Shown in pieces: positions 55,072-63,684 of a stretch of 64,000 nucleotides of DNA (within the stretch, counting starts at the first letter, position 1; each line of letters starts with the position of its first letter). The translations under genes and the position numbers were made by a program. The notes below the pieces were generated by a model. It was not told the origin of the DNA. It was given only the letters and a program-made list of their open reading frames with translations, and made no database searches. The DNA is from UBA1715 sp964346725 (lineage in GTDB: Bacteria; Bacteroidota; Bacteroidia; Bacteroidales; UBA1715), in NCBI GenBank assembly GCA_964346725.1, contig CAYFVM010000006.1, positions 14,626 to 78,625 of the forward strand. Direction: 5' to 3'.

Positions 55072-56142
55072 ATGGAACTTCAGACAGAACAATTCGAAAA
55101 CGCAAAACAACTACTCGTTTCATTAATCGAGACTAACTCGGTGAGTCGAAACGAATCGGGTACTGCCGAACTGCTTGTGGCGTTTTTCAAGAAACACAAC
55201 ATTGTAGCGCAACGCATAGAGAACAATGTGATTGTTCGTTCCAAAAATTTTGACAAAACCAAACCGACCATTTTACTCAATTCGCATCACGACACGGTAA
55301 AACCTGCCATAGGATGGGAAAGCGACCCTTTCAAGGCTATTTGCACCGACGGGAAAATTATCGGATTGGGAAGCAATGACGCTGGTGCGCCACTGGTTTC
55401 GCTCATTTTTACATTTCTTTATTTCAACGAAAAAGAAAACAATCCGTTCAACCTGATTTTAGTAGCCTCTGCGGAAGAAGAAGTTTCGGGCAAAAATGGC
55501 TTAGAATGTGTGATTCCAACACTGGAAGAAATTTCATTCGGAATTGTTGGCGAACCTACCGGAATGCATATGGCAATTGCAGAAAAAGGTTTGTTGGTTC
55601 TTGATTGCAAAGCGTTGGGGAAATCGGGTCATGCGGCACACCAAAACGGTATCAATGCCATATACAAAGCCATGCAAGACATTGAATGGTTTAAAACATA
55701 TACGTTCCCAAAACATTCCGAGTTTTTGGGCGACGTTTCCATGAACGTAACGTGCATCAACGCGGGCACACAGCACAACGTAATTCCCGGCGAATGCACC
55801 TATGTAGTAGACGTGAGAACCAACGAAATGTATAGCAATCAAGAAGTGTACGAGATTATTACAAAATCAGTACAATCGGAAGTTACGGCTCGTTCGTTCC
55901 GACTCAATTCTTCGTCAATTGCAAACGACCATCCAATCGTAAAAAGCGGACAAAAACTCGGACTTGAAATATTTGGTTCCGGAACCCTCTCCGACCAAGT
56001 TTTCATGACCAAATTTCCATCTGTAAAAATCGGTCCTGGCGACACTATGCGCTCACACACCGCAAATGAATACATCCTTGAATCGGAACTGAAACAAGGT
56101 ATAGAAACATATATTGAATTACTTGAAAATTTGAACATATAA
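55072..56142 (+). CDS. M20-family deacetylase, ArgE-like
   Basis: 356 residues from the ATG at 55072; a longer frame would begin inside the S4 gene. Zinc-hydrolase motifs: LLNSHHDTV (first metal His/Asp), GLGSNDAGAP (bridging Asp), ASAEEEVSG (catalytic Glu pair), GEPTG and the late His in SHTANEY. The dimerisation lid lies about 170-280. Such enzymes remove an acyl group from N-acetyl-ornithine, N-acetyl-citrulline or succinyl-diaminopimelate. TAATG overlap with argH strongly favours an arginine-pathway substrate; whether it acts on acetyl-ornithine or acetyl-citrulline cannot be decided here. Confidence 0.85.
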   Translation: MELQTEQFENAKQLLVSLIETNSVSRNESGTAELLVAFFKKHNIVAQRIENNVIVRSKNFDKTKPTILLNSHHDTVKPAIGWESDPFKAICTDGKIIGLGSNDAGAPLVSLIFTFLYFNEKENNPFNLILVASAEEEVSGKNGLECVIPTLEEISFGIVGEPTGMHMAIAEKGLLVLDCKALGKSGHAAHQNGINAIYKAMQDIEWFKTYTFPKHSEFLGDVSMNVTCINAGTQHNVIPGECTYVVDVRTNEMYSNQEVYEIITKSVQSEVTARSFRLNSSSIANDHPIVKSGQKLGLEIFGSGTLSDQVFMTKFPSVKIGPGDTMRSHTANEYILESELKQGIETYIELLENLNI

Positions 56143-57491
56143 TGGCAAAAAATCACTCTAACACGCTTTGGCAAAAAGATGTAGCGCCAAACGAGAAAGT
56201 TTCAACTTTCACTGTTGGCAAAGACAAAGAATTTGATGTGTATTTGACAAAAGCCGATGTGCTTGGCAATTTGGCTCATACGCGTATGCTGGAATCAATC
56301 GGTTTGTTGACAAAAGACGAACTTGACCAAGTACAAGTAGAGTTAAAAAACATCTACAAAACAGTAATGGATGGTAAATTTGTCATTGAAGACCATGTGG
56401 AAGATGTTCACTCACAAGTAGAATTTTTGTTGACCGAAAAACTTGGCGACGTTGGTAAGAAAATCCACAGCGGACGCTCACGCAACGACCAAGTGTTGCT
56501 CGATATGAAATTGTATCTTCGTGATGCTATTCAAGAAACTTCGGGCAGTGTAAAAGAATTGTTTACGCTTTTGCAAGACCTCAGCGAAAAGTACAAAAAC
56601 GTGCTTATGCCGGGTTATACGCATTTGCAAATAGCCATGCCATCGTCATTTGGATTGTGGTTTGGTTGCTATGCCGAAAGCCTTGCCGATGATTTACAAC
56701 TGCTTTTGGCTGCATATAAAATTGCAAACCAAAACCCGCTTGGCTCTGCTGCCGGCTACGGTTCATCGTTCCCGCTAAACCGCACTATGACTACCGAGTT
56801 GTTGGGATTTGAAACAATGAACTACAACGTGATGTATGCCCAAATGGGACGCGGCAAGGTTGAAAAAATTGTAAGTTACGCATTGGCAAGCATCGCGTCT
56901 TCCCTTTCAAAAATGGCAATGGAAATGTGTTTGTTTATGAATCAAAACTTCCATTTCGTTTCGTTCCCCGAAGAACTTACAACAGGTTCAAGCATTATGC
57001 CTCACAAAAAGAATCCTGATGTGTTTGAAATCATTCGTGCCAAATCGAACAAATTGCAAGCATTACCAACCGAAATCACGTTTATCACCACCAATTTGCC
57101 ATTTGGATACAACCGCGATTTGCAAATCATCAAAGAATGCATCATACCGGGCTTTACCGAAGTGCATAGCTGCATAGACATGATGATGTTGATGTTGAAC
57201 AACATAAAAATCTCGGAGCACATTCTTGACGATTCAATGTACGACTACATTTTCAGCGTTGACGAAGTAAATCGTTTGACGTATGAAGGAATGCCGTTCC
57301 GCGATGCGTACAAAAAAGTTGGTCTCGACATAAAACATGGCGAATTCAAAGCAGAAAGAAAAGCGAACCATACGCACGAAGGAAGCATTGGCAATCTATG
57401 CAACGACAAAATCAAAACGAAATTCGACAAGATTTACAAAGAATTTCCATTCGACTTTGTTGCCAATAAATTAGAAGAATTGGTAAAATAG
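56142..57491 (+). CDS. argH: argininosuccinate lyase
   Basis: 449 residues of the fumarase/aspartase superfamily. It carries the signature GSSIMPHKKNPD with the catalytic Ser in the mobile loop, the N-terminal HSGRSRNDQV, and the TAPMPGYTHLQ-like stretch (LMPGYTHLQIAMP). It splits argininosuccinate into arginine and fumarate. Its start overlaps the stop of the ArgE-like gene (TAATG), showing a coupled last part of the arginine pathway. argG and the other arg genes are not in this window. Confidence 0.95.
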   Translation: MAKNHSNTLWQKDVAPNEKVSTFTVGKDKEFDVYLTKADVLGNLAHTRMLESIGLLTKDELDQVQVELKNIYKTVMDGKFVIEDHVEDVHSQVEFLLTEKLGDVGKKIHSGRSRNDQVLLDMKLYLRDAIQETSGSVKELFTLLQDLSEKYKNVLMPGYTHLQIAMPSSFGLWFGCYAESLADDLQLLLAAYKIANQNPLGSAAGYGSSFPLNRTMTTELLGFETMNYNVMYAQMGRGKVEKIVSYALASIASSLSKMAMEMCLFMNQNFHFVSFPEELTTGSSIMPHKKNPDVFEIIRAKSNKLQALPTEITFITTNLPFGYNRDLQIIKECIIPGFTEVHSCIDMMMLMLNNIKISEHILDDSMYDYIFSVDEVNRLTYEGMPFRDAYKKVGLDIKHGEFKAERKANHTHEGSIGNLCNDKIKTKFDKIYKEFPFDFVANKLEELVK

Positions 57492-57532
57492 CTAAGAGAG
57501 CGAATCCAACTATAAAAAAACATATATTTGCA

Positions 57533-57540
57533 CATATACG
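57533..57540 (+). promoter_or_regulatory. candidate -7 element before the radical-SAM gene
   Basis: TATATTTG, 48 bases before the start codon, in the 97-base space after argH. No clear -33 element. Confidence 0.45.
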
Positions 57541-57588
57541 AGAGTTCTGCAAAGAACAATCTCATTACTGAAACTGAAAACACGTATT

Positions 57589-58866
57589 ATGAAACTAAAA
57601 CTCATATATCCTAAATGGAAAAAACTTCCCGGACAAACTACATTTAATTTACCGCCTCACGGACCGGTAGTATTTGCGGCAACGCTTCCCGAATGGGTTG
57701 ATGTTTCGTTTACCGACGAAAATGTTGAGGAAATTGACTTCAACGAAGAGTGCGACATGGTTGCTATTTCCATGATGCTTTCTACTCAGGTAAAACGTGG
57801 ATGGGCCATAGCCGACAAATATCGCGCAATGGGCAAACAGGTAATTTTTGGTGGAATTTCTACCATGCTTCATGCAGAGGAAACTATTGAACATGCCGAC
57901 TCGGTATTTTTAGGAGAATCTGAAGGAAGAATGGAAGCCGTGATGGACGACTGGAAAAACGGAAAACTTCAAAAGGTATATAATTTCATGGGCAACATGC
58001 CCGACATCAATTTGGTAGGCCCTGCTCGCCGCGACCTATACAAACGAGATTTATACAACCACAAAGGCGTTCCTATGGTTGACTTGTTTCACGCTTCACG
58101 CGGATGTCGTTTCAGTTGCTACCCTTGTGCAGTATCGTACTTGGGAAGCCGTAAATTCCGCCCTCGCCCAATTGACAAAGTAATTGAAGACTTGGAAACG
58201 ATAGACAACAACCGTTTGTTTATAGTAGACAACTCGCTTGCGCAAAATAAAGAGTGGGAAAAACAACTGTTTAAAGAAATGATTCCTCTCAAGAAAAAAT
58301 GGATTAGTCATACGATTGAAGACGACCCGGAAGTGCTTAATTTAGCAGCACAAGCAGGTGCTTGGTATGTCTATCAAGCAGTTTACGACACGTCGGATTA
58401 TATTAAAGAAAGAATCAAACGCTACCACGATTATGGAATTGGCGTAGAAGGCACTATTCTTTTAGGCTTGGACAACCAAACCGAAGATGACATAAAACGC
58501 TTGATTGACTTCTTACTTGAGGTTGATTTGGATTTGGCCGAATTCACCGTGCTCGCTCCATTCCCTCATACCAAAGCGTATGACGACTTGCTCCGTCAAG
58601 GCAGAATTTTCGACTTTGATTGGGATCACTACAACGCAGGCCAAGTGGTATACACCCCCAAACACATGACTCCCGAACGATTACAAGAATTATATGACTA
58701 TGCGTGGAAAGCGTTTTACCAAACTGAGACACAAGAAGAGAAAATGTTTAAATTATTCTCCAATGTGGTACTCCGCGAAATGGAAGACGGCACATACCGT
58801 CCGCGCGACCGCAAATTAGCAAACAAATCGTTTGGAAAAGATGTGGTAAGAAATATCATTAAATAA
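57589..58866 (+). CDS. B12-binding radical-SAM protein of unknown reaction
   Basis: 425 residues. An N-terminal cobalamin-binding Rossmann-like domain (about 1-140; QVIFGGISTMLHAEET, GESEGRMEAVM) is followed by a radical-SAM barrel (about 165-380) with the cluster motif CxxxCxxC as CRFSCYPC, in SRGCRFSCYPCAVSYLG. The C-terminal segment has a TPKHMTPERLQELYDYAWK tail common in this class. Members methylate unreactive carbons or rearrange lipids and cofactors; the substrate is not predictable. A small unknown gene (7 bases) and a lipase-like gene follow on the same strand. Confidence 0.87.
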   Translation: MKLKLIYPKWKKLPGQTTFNLPPHGPVVFAATLPEWVDVSFTDENVEEIDFNEECDMVAISMMLSTQVKRGWAIADKYRAMGKQVIFGGISTMLHAEETIEHADSVFLGESEGRMEAVMDDWKNGKLQKVYNFMGNMPDINLVGPARRDLYKRDLYNHKGVPMVDLFHASRGCRFSCYPCAVSYLGSRKFRPRPIDKVIEDLETIDNNRLFIVDNSLAQNKEWEKQLFKEMIPLKKKWISHTIEDDPEVLNLAAQAGAWYVYQAVYDTSDYIKERIKRYHDYGIGVEGTILLGLDNQTEDDIKRLIDFLLEVDLDLAEFTVLAPFPHTKAYDDLLRQGRIFDFDWDHYNAGQVVYTPKHMTPERLQELYDYAWKAFYQTETQEEKMFKLFSNVVLREMEDGTYRPRDRKLANKSFGKDVVRNIIK

Positions 58867-58873
58867 GAGACAA

Positions 58874-59236
58874 ATGAAAGTTCCCGAAACATATTATGAT
58901 GAAATTTTTGACTTCAAAGGGCAATGGGATGTTCCTTCGAAGTGTGGTTTAAAAATACTTGAATACAAAGGCAAGAAAGTAATAATCGTAACTGAATTGT
59001 ACCAAGAAAATCCGGGAACTTCAGTGACCTCTGCCGCCAATTCGCTCGCTCACCAAATTTGCGAAGCCAAAGGACTTAAGTTGCAAAACTGCATCTATTT
59101 GGAATGCAACCCTGACACTAACTCAAAACTTTCTTTCTACGACGAAGAATATTTTGAAGTTACCTTTGCTGAAGGTGAAAGACCAACATACCATCAACTT
59201 TCTAAAGAAAAAGCAAAAGAGATTATTACACGATGA
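58874..59236 (+). CDS. small protein of unknown function downstream of the radical-SAM gene
   Basis: 120 residues, no signal peptide or membrane helix. The sequence is alpha/beta, with a strand pair (GLKILEYKGKKVIIVTELYQ), a helix (SAANSLAHQICEAKGL), another strand pair (NCIYLECNPD, YFEVTFAEG) and a Lys/Glu tail. I do not recognise it. It lies seven bases after the radical-SAM gene and overlaps the esterase gene by four bases (ATGA), so the three genes are probably translated together. It could be a cofactor or product-binding partner. Confidence 0.6.
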   Translation: MKVPETYYDEIFDFKGQWDVPSKCGLKILEYKGKKVIIVTELYQENPGTSVTSAANSLAHQICEAKGLKLQNCIYLECNPDTNSKLSFYDEEYFEVTFAEGERPTYHQLSKEKAKEIITR

Positions 59237-60189
59237 AACGCATTATTTTTCTCCTTCTTACTTTTTTTGCAAGTCTCAACCTTTCGGCTCAATATGCTTC
59301 AAAAGTTGAGTTATGGAAGGGCTTTAATAAAAAAGGAGAAATAATAAATGAATATACTAAAGCGGCACGACGAGCTACATCAAAAATATATGCATACCCG
59401 GCCGCACAACCTCTCGTTCAACATACTTCTACACAACAATCTGCAGCAACATCTGCTGTAATTATTTGTCCTGGAGGAAGTTATCATCACCTTGGCATGA
59501 AACACGAAGGACACGAAGTGGCACAATGGTTTCAAGAACAAGGCATTACTGCTTTTGTGCTTCGATATCGTGTAAGTAGTCATAGATTCCACCACCCCGC
59601 AATGATTGAAGACATTCAATACACTATCTATACAATCCGAAAAAATGCCTTAAAAATGAACATCGACACGACGAGAATTGGTGCCATTGGATTTTCGGCC
59701 GGCGGACATTTAGTACTCCATGCGGGAGTAACGCACACAAATTATTTACAAAAAGACCTTCTCATTGATACCGAAAATATTGGCGTTAGACCTAATTATG
59801 TAATGGCGATATACCCTGTTGTATCTATGGAAGACAGCATTGCACACGTTCGTTCACGCAAAAACCTGCTTACGAAAAAATATACAGAAACAGATATTCA
59901 ACAATTTTCGATAGAACAAAATATTCCGATGGATATGCCACCGGTTTTTCTTCTTGCAGCCGAAGATGATGATGTTGTTGATTTTCGCAATAGCGAAGTT
60001 TTAGACAAAGCTTTGGCTAAGGCAAATGTTAGTCACGAATTTATCCACCTTAAACACGGTGGACACGGATTTGGAATGTTTCGAACGACGACGGAAGAGT
60101 CAAAAAACTGGAACGAACAACTCTACAAATGGTTGGTAGAGAATGAGATGTTGCCAAAATCATCATACAATTTTTCTTCATCTAAATAA
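59233..60189 (+). CDS. secreted alpha/beta-hydrolase esterase
   Basis: 318 residues with a signal peptide (ends NLSAQ). Alpha/beta-hydrolase fold: oxyanion strand AVIICPGGSYHHL, nucleophile Ser155 in IGFSAGGHL, an acid in AEDDDVVDF and the last His in LKHGGHGFGMF. It resembles acetyl-xylan/feruloyl-type and lipase/esterase family members of Bacteroidetes that act on plant polysaccharide esters, which would fit the organism's xylose operon. Overlaps the small unknown gene by four bases and precedes the EamA gene with no gap. Confidence 0.85.
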   Translation: MKRIIFLLLTFFASLNLSAQYASKVELWKGFNKKGEIINEYTKAARRATSKIYAYPAAQPLVQHTSTQQSAATSAVIICPGGSYHHLGMKHEGHEVAQWFQEQGITAFVLRYRVSSHRFHHPAMIEDIQYTIYTIRKNALKMNIDTTRIGAIGFSAGGHLVLHAGVTHTNYLQKDLLIDTENIGVRPNYVMAIYPVVSMEDSIAHVRSRKNLLTKKYTETDIQQFSIEQNIPMDMPPVFLLAAEDDDVVDFRNSEVLDKALAKANVSHEFIHLKHGGHGFGMFRTTTEESKNWNEQLYKWLVENEMLPKSSYNFSSSK

Positions 60190-61095
60190 ATGAACCACAA
60201 CAAATTAGTCGGTCATTTTGCAATATTTATTGCATACGTCATATTTGGGTTCAACATTATTTCTTGCAAAAACCTTGTTTCGGCGCACATTATCTCATCA
60301 ATGGGGATTTTTTGCATACGAGCCATAGGCGCAACTATCTGTTTTTGGTTGGTTTCATTATTCCTTCCCAAAGAACAGATAGACAAAAAAGACTTCCCAA
60401 AGATTTTTCTTGCGTCAATGCTAGGATTATTTCTCACACAAATAAGTTTTCTTGTAGCTATAGACATAACCACCCCACTTGACGCGTCAATATTGGCTTC
60501 GCTCACGCCTATATTCACCATGTTTTTTGCTACAATCTTCTTAAAAGAACCGCTTACGCTCAAAAAAGCTGGTGGCGTAACAATTAGCTTTGCAGGCGTT
60601 ATTCTTCTCATACTCAATAGTACACACGCCAACAACGGCATTACACACACACAGCCACTAGGAATACTACTTATGGTATTGAACGGATTATTTTTTGGAC
60701 TTTACTTAGGTGCTTTCAAACCATTGGTAACAAAATATAGCACCATCTCATTTATGAAATGGATGTTTCTCTTTTCTACAATCGTAGGACTGCCAATGGT
60801 AGGCAAAAAACTTGTAGAAATTGACTACGCAGCCTTTTCGGGAAGATTTTTATTTGACCTTGCATTTACGGTATTTGGAGCAACATTCATTGCATATACT
60901 CTTATTCCTATAGGACAAAAACGACTTCGTCCAACAGTGGTGAGTGTTTACTCATACATTCAGCCTATTATTGCCGCAAGTATGAGTATCTATTTACAAA
61001 TGGACGTGTTGAATTGGCAGAAAATTCTTGCTGCAACGTTGGTATTTACGGGTGTATTTCTCGTAAACAAAAGCAAAGCAAAAGACGACGCTTAA
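60190..61095 (+). CDS. EamA/DMT-family transporter
   Basis: 301 residues with ten membrane helices in two EamA repeats (second repeat begins around PLGILLMVLNGLFFGLYLG). Family phrases are LDASILASLTPIFTMFFATIFLKEPLT and VSVYSYIQPIIAASMSIYL. Such proteins export metabolites or amino acids; the substrate is unknown. It follows the esterase directly. Its last six codons and stop (KAKDDA) lie in a sequence repeated at 63946-63998. Confidence 0.88.
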   Translation: MNHNKLVGHFAIFIAYVIFGFNIISCKNLVSAHIISSMGIFCIRAIGATICFWLVSLFLPKEQIDKKDFPKIFLASMLGLFLTQISFLVAIDITTPLDASILASLTPIFTMFFATIFLKEPLTLKKAGGVTISFAGVILLILNSTHANNGITHTQPLGILLMVLNGLFFGLYLGAFKPLVTKYSTISFMKWMFLFSTIVGLPMVGKKLVEIDYAAFSGRFLFDLAFTVFGATFIAYTLIPIGQKRLRPTVVSVYSYIQPIIAASMSIYLQMDVLNWQKILAATLVFTGVFLVNKSKAKDDA

Positions 61096-61127
61096 AAAGC
61101 TGCCAAAAGCAAATCAATACTTTTGCT
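61075..61127. repeat. 53-bp direct repeat, left copy
   Basis: Matches 63946-63998 at 50 of 53 positions in the same orientation (offset 2871). It covers the last codons of the EamA gene and the last codons of the alanine dehydrogenase remnant on the other strand. Part of the repeated-end structure that bounds the right-hand region. Confidence 0.9.
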
Positions 61128-61358
61128 ATTCAAACCATACATGCGTGCAACGTTTTCATTAGTAATAATACCATTGTACATATACACACCACGTCGTGCA
61201 TGTAAATTTTGTTTCAAAAAGGCATAAAACGTTCCACACGTCAAAACATCTTGCACCGAGGATAGTTTTTTCATACAAGAATCAAACAATTTCACTTCGG
61301 CACCAAATCCCAATGCGGCACGTGGAGCAAACTTACCAGCGGTTTTTGCACCTAAATC
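61092..61358 (-). pseudogene. alanine dehydrogenase remnant with internal deletion
   Basis: The minus-strand frame encodes two separate pieces of the alanine dehydrogenase family fused together. An NAD-binding piece (LGAKTAGKFAPRAALGFGAEV, KLFDSCMKKLSSVQDVL; the usual GAGTVGE is degraded) is joined to the C-terminal tail (RRGVYMYNGIITN, KSIDLLLAAF), with about 100 expected residues missing between them and the whole N-terminal half absent. It has no plausible start. The tail is the same as the coding end at 63963-64000. Identified by recall of the family sequence, not by a search. Confidence 0.72.
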
Positions 61359-61421
61359 AAAAATCCGACCGAACAAATAAAGAAAAATACCTGAATACTC
61401 AAGCGAAAAAAGGATTTTTAT

Positions 61422-61454
61422 TTTGACCAATATCTCACAAAAACACTATATTTG
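61422..61454 (+). promoter_or_regulatory. promoter of the tail-domain surface-protein gene
   Basis: TTTG (61422-61425), a 21-base spacer and TATATTTG (61447-61454), 33 bases before ATG 61488. Confidence 0.6.
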
Positions 61455-61487
61455 TATTTGCCGAAATTTTTTTATAAAATATTTATC

Positions 61488-62294
61488 ATGAAAAGAATCT
61501 TAACTTTTTTTGCATCGTTCATTATTGTAGCAACAACCGTAGCACAACAATGGGCAGGAAGTTCCACAACGGCTGACACAATTTATAGACATGGTATAGC
61601 ACGAATGATGCCCGATTCGGCAGGCGTGCCATTTTCAGAATGGACTCCGAAGGGGTATAAAGTGTATAGATACAACAACAACGATTGGCGATGGGAGTAC
61701 GTTAACATTGAATGGGACGGCATTCACATGCGAAGGCATGTTCCCGCTCCGTCAAACAGTACAACAATAGGGCATGGTACTTTTAGTTTTTATACAGGTA
61801 ATCCTTATTACGACGGATATCAATTAATCTATAATAGCCAAGGAATTTTATCTTCCAATGGCAAAATTATTACAACAGATTCTGTTGTGGCAAAAAACCT
61901 AAAGGCATCAAGTTCCGTAAGTGCAACGCATGGCTCTTTTTCAACATTAAAACCAACATATCTATCCGTTAATGGAGCAACAACTACGTCTACATACAGA
62001 TTGGCAGTAAACAGCGGTATTCTTTGTGAGGAATTAAAAATAATAGCAGACGTTCCCTAATCTGACTATGTATTTGGGAAAGACTACAAACTACGTTCGC
62101 TCAACGAATTGGAAACATTTATAAATGAAAACAAGCACCTTCCCGAGGTGCCTTCAGCAAAGGAGTTTAAAGAGAATGGCTACAAAGTTGGCGAAATGGA
62201 CGACCTACTACTTAGAAAAATAGAAGAACTAACTCTATATATTATTGATTTGCAGAAACAGATTGAAGAATTGAAACAAAACAAAAGCAAATAA
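61488..62294 (+). pseudogene. surface protein with Bacteroidetes C-terminal coiled-coil tail, single nonsense codon
   Basis: From ATG 61488 (MKRIL, signal peptide ending TTVAQQ) the frame runs to TAA at 62058-62060 (LKIIADVP, stop). The same frame continues for 78 more codons as SDYVFGKDYKLRSLNELETF, a NKHLPEVPSAKEF stretch, LLLRKIEELTLY and a Lys/Glu-rich coil, a C-terminal module shared by many Bacteroidetes surface proteins. I recall related proteins with a Glu between Pro and Ser (DVPESDY), so GAA to TAA is a likely cause. Middle part (about 30-190) is beta-rich. This may be a pseudogene or a base-call error. Function unknown. Confidence 0.78.
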
Positions 62295-62295
62295 A

Positions 62296-62922
62296 ATGAG
62301 ACTATTGCAAAAAATAGGACTCGTATTGTCGTGTACTATATATAGTTTTTCTCTTATTGCACAAGAAAACTATAATAGCATAGTTTTTTCTCATGGTTCT
62401 ATTGTTTCAAAAATAGAAGACTACAGCCCTACTTGGGAGATTGCATATTACAGAACAATAAGAGAAGAATTTAAAGTAGGTGTTGCTTTTCACACATATC
62501 AGTATCACCATATAACACATTATGAGGACCTTTCTAATAAATCAGATTATTGGTATACTCCCGAGATAAAGTCAAATTGTATTTTTCTCGAATTAGGATA
62601 TAATAAACAATTACTACATTATTTTTCCATTAATCCTTATTTACGTATAGGTAGTAATAATTGTAAAGTGAAATATATTTTTAAGAACGACACAACTGAG
62701 TATATAAAACAAAAAGAGAGTATTCCCACATTCGTAGGTGGCATTTCCACTATATTTATAATACAAAAAGTCTCATTTTCTTTGTCCTATGATTATTCTC
62801 TGAACATACGAAAAGATGTGAAAATTTTCGATGGACCATTTACGGACTTTCAGGCTCGTCCCAATCGTTTCTTTGATTTTAAGCATTCTTCAATAAAAAT
62901 AAGTGTTGGATATAGATTTTAG
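62296..62922 (+). CDS. small outer-membrane beta-barrel protein
   Basis: 208 residues with a signal peptide (ends SLIAQ). The mature chain is about ten strands rich in Tyr, Phe and Ser and ends in an aromatic residue (ISVGYRF), as in outer-membrane barrels. It starts two bases after the coiled-coil tail frame. Codon and base use are visibly more AT-rich than in the metabolic genes, like the next two genes, which suggests later acquisition. Function unknown. Confidence 0.65.
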   Translation: MRLLQKIGLVLSCTIYSFSLIAQENYNSIVFSHGSIVSKIEDYSPTWEIAYYRTIREEFKVGVAFHTYQYHHITHYEDLSNKSDYWYTPEIKSNCIFLELGYNKQLLHYFSINPYLRIGSNNCKVKYIFKNDTTEYIKQKESIPTFVGGISTIFIIQKVSFSLSYDYSLNIRKDVKIFDGPFTDFQARPNRFFDFKHSSIKISVGYRF

Positions 62923-62925
62923 TTT

Positions 62926-63294
62926 ATGAGACTTGTAATTTCAATAAATGAGTTTGATAAATTAAAGAAATTTATTTTTACTGTTAATGAAGAATCAAAG
63001 CTGAAAAGTGGTAAAGAAAATAATCAAACCGTTGAAACAATTTCAAATGAAGCTTTTAATAATATTTCAGTATACCCAAACCCAGTATCAGAAATAATAA
63101 ACATTACTGATATTTCTGGTTCCGGAATAAATAAAATTGAAATTTACAACTCTAATGGAGTATTTATAAATTGTGAAATAGATAATTCAAGTTTACCAAT
63201 TTCTATTAATGTATCAGCCATTCCTAAAGGTTTGTATTTTATACAAATCCAAATTGATAAAGATTACTTCACAAAAAAAATCATTAAACAATAA
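62926..63294 (+). CDS. orphan T9SS type A sorting-domain fragment
   Basis: 122 residues without signal peptide. The last about 80 are a T9SS C-terminal sorting domain (ISVYPNPVSEIINI, IEIYNSNGVFI, IPKGLYFIQI, KKIIKQ). The first 40 residues are low-complexity and charged, unlike a secreted cargo. It looks like the 3' end of a lost larger cargo gene; translation as a stand-alone protein is doubtful. It lies three bases after the barrel gene. Confidence 0.6.
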   Translation: MRLVISINEFDKLKKFIFTVNEESKLKSGKENNQTVETISNEAFNNISVYPNPVSEIINITDISGSGINKIEIYNSNGVFINCEIDNSSLPISINVSAIPKGLYFIQIQIDKDYFTKKIIKQ

Positions 63295-63306
63295 ATTTTA
63301 ATTATC

Positions 63307-63684
63307 ATGAAAACAAAATCAAATAATATTATTATGAAAATCTTAATTGCATTGATATGCACATTATTTTTAAATAATTGTGAAAAGCAAAACAACAACA
63401 TTGACTATCAAATATCTATAAATGATACCATAGATATTGAATTGGAATCAAACTGGTCAACAGGATATTCATGGTACTGGGTTAATAAAGATGATTTTTC
63501 TGTTGTGGATACTTTAAAAAGAGAATATATAGAGAATACAGATAGAAGAGGTGCAACAAATGTAGAAATTTGGTCATTTATAGGTAAAAAGAAAGGAGCA
63601 AGTACAATATGCTTATTATATAAACGGTCAAATAACGATTCTGAGTATGAAAATAAAAAAGATTTTTTAATTGAGGTAAAATAG
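63307..63684 (+). CDS. chagasin-like (I42) protease-inhibitor lipoprotein
   Basis: 125 residues. A hydrophobic stretch with lipobox (LNNC) makes it a lipoprotein; an alternative ATG at 63334 gives a shorter signal. Two loop motifs of the chagasin/I42 family are visible: NWSTGYSWYW (canonical NPTTGYxW) and RGATNVEIWSFIGKKKGAS followed by LLYKR. These loops inhibit papain-type cysteine proteases in known members. The first loop has Trp-Ser where Pro-Thr is usual, so inhibition is not certain. It may protect the cell from its own or host cysteine proteases. Confidence 0.7.
   Translation: MKTKSNNIIMKILIALICTLFLNNCEKQNNNIDYQISINDTIDIELESNWSTGYSWYWVNKDDFSVVDTLKREYIENTDRRGATNVEIWSFIGKKKGASTICLLYKRSNNDSEYENKKDFLIEVK

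Noticed and set aside
61359..61430. N-terminal part of the minus-strand frame at 61092-61430 as a real protein
   Set aside because: The first 24 codons have no family match and depend on a TTG start. Only the part from about 61358 resembles alanine dehydrogenase.
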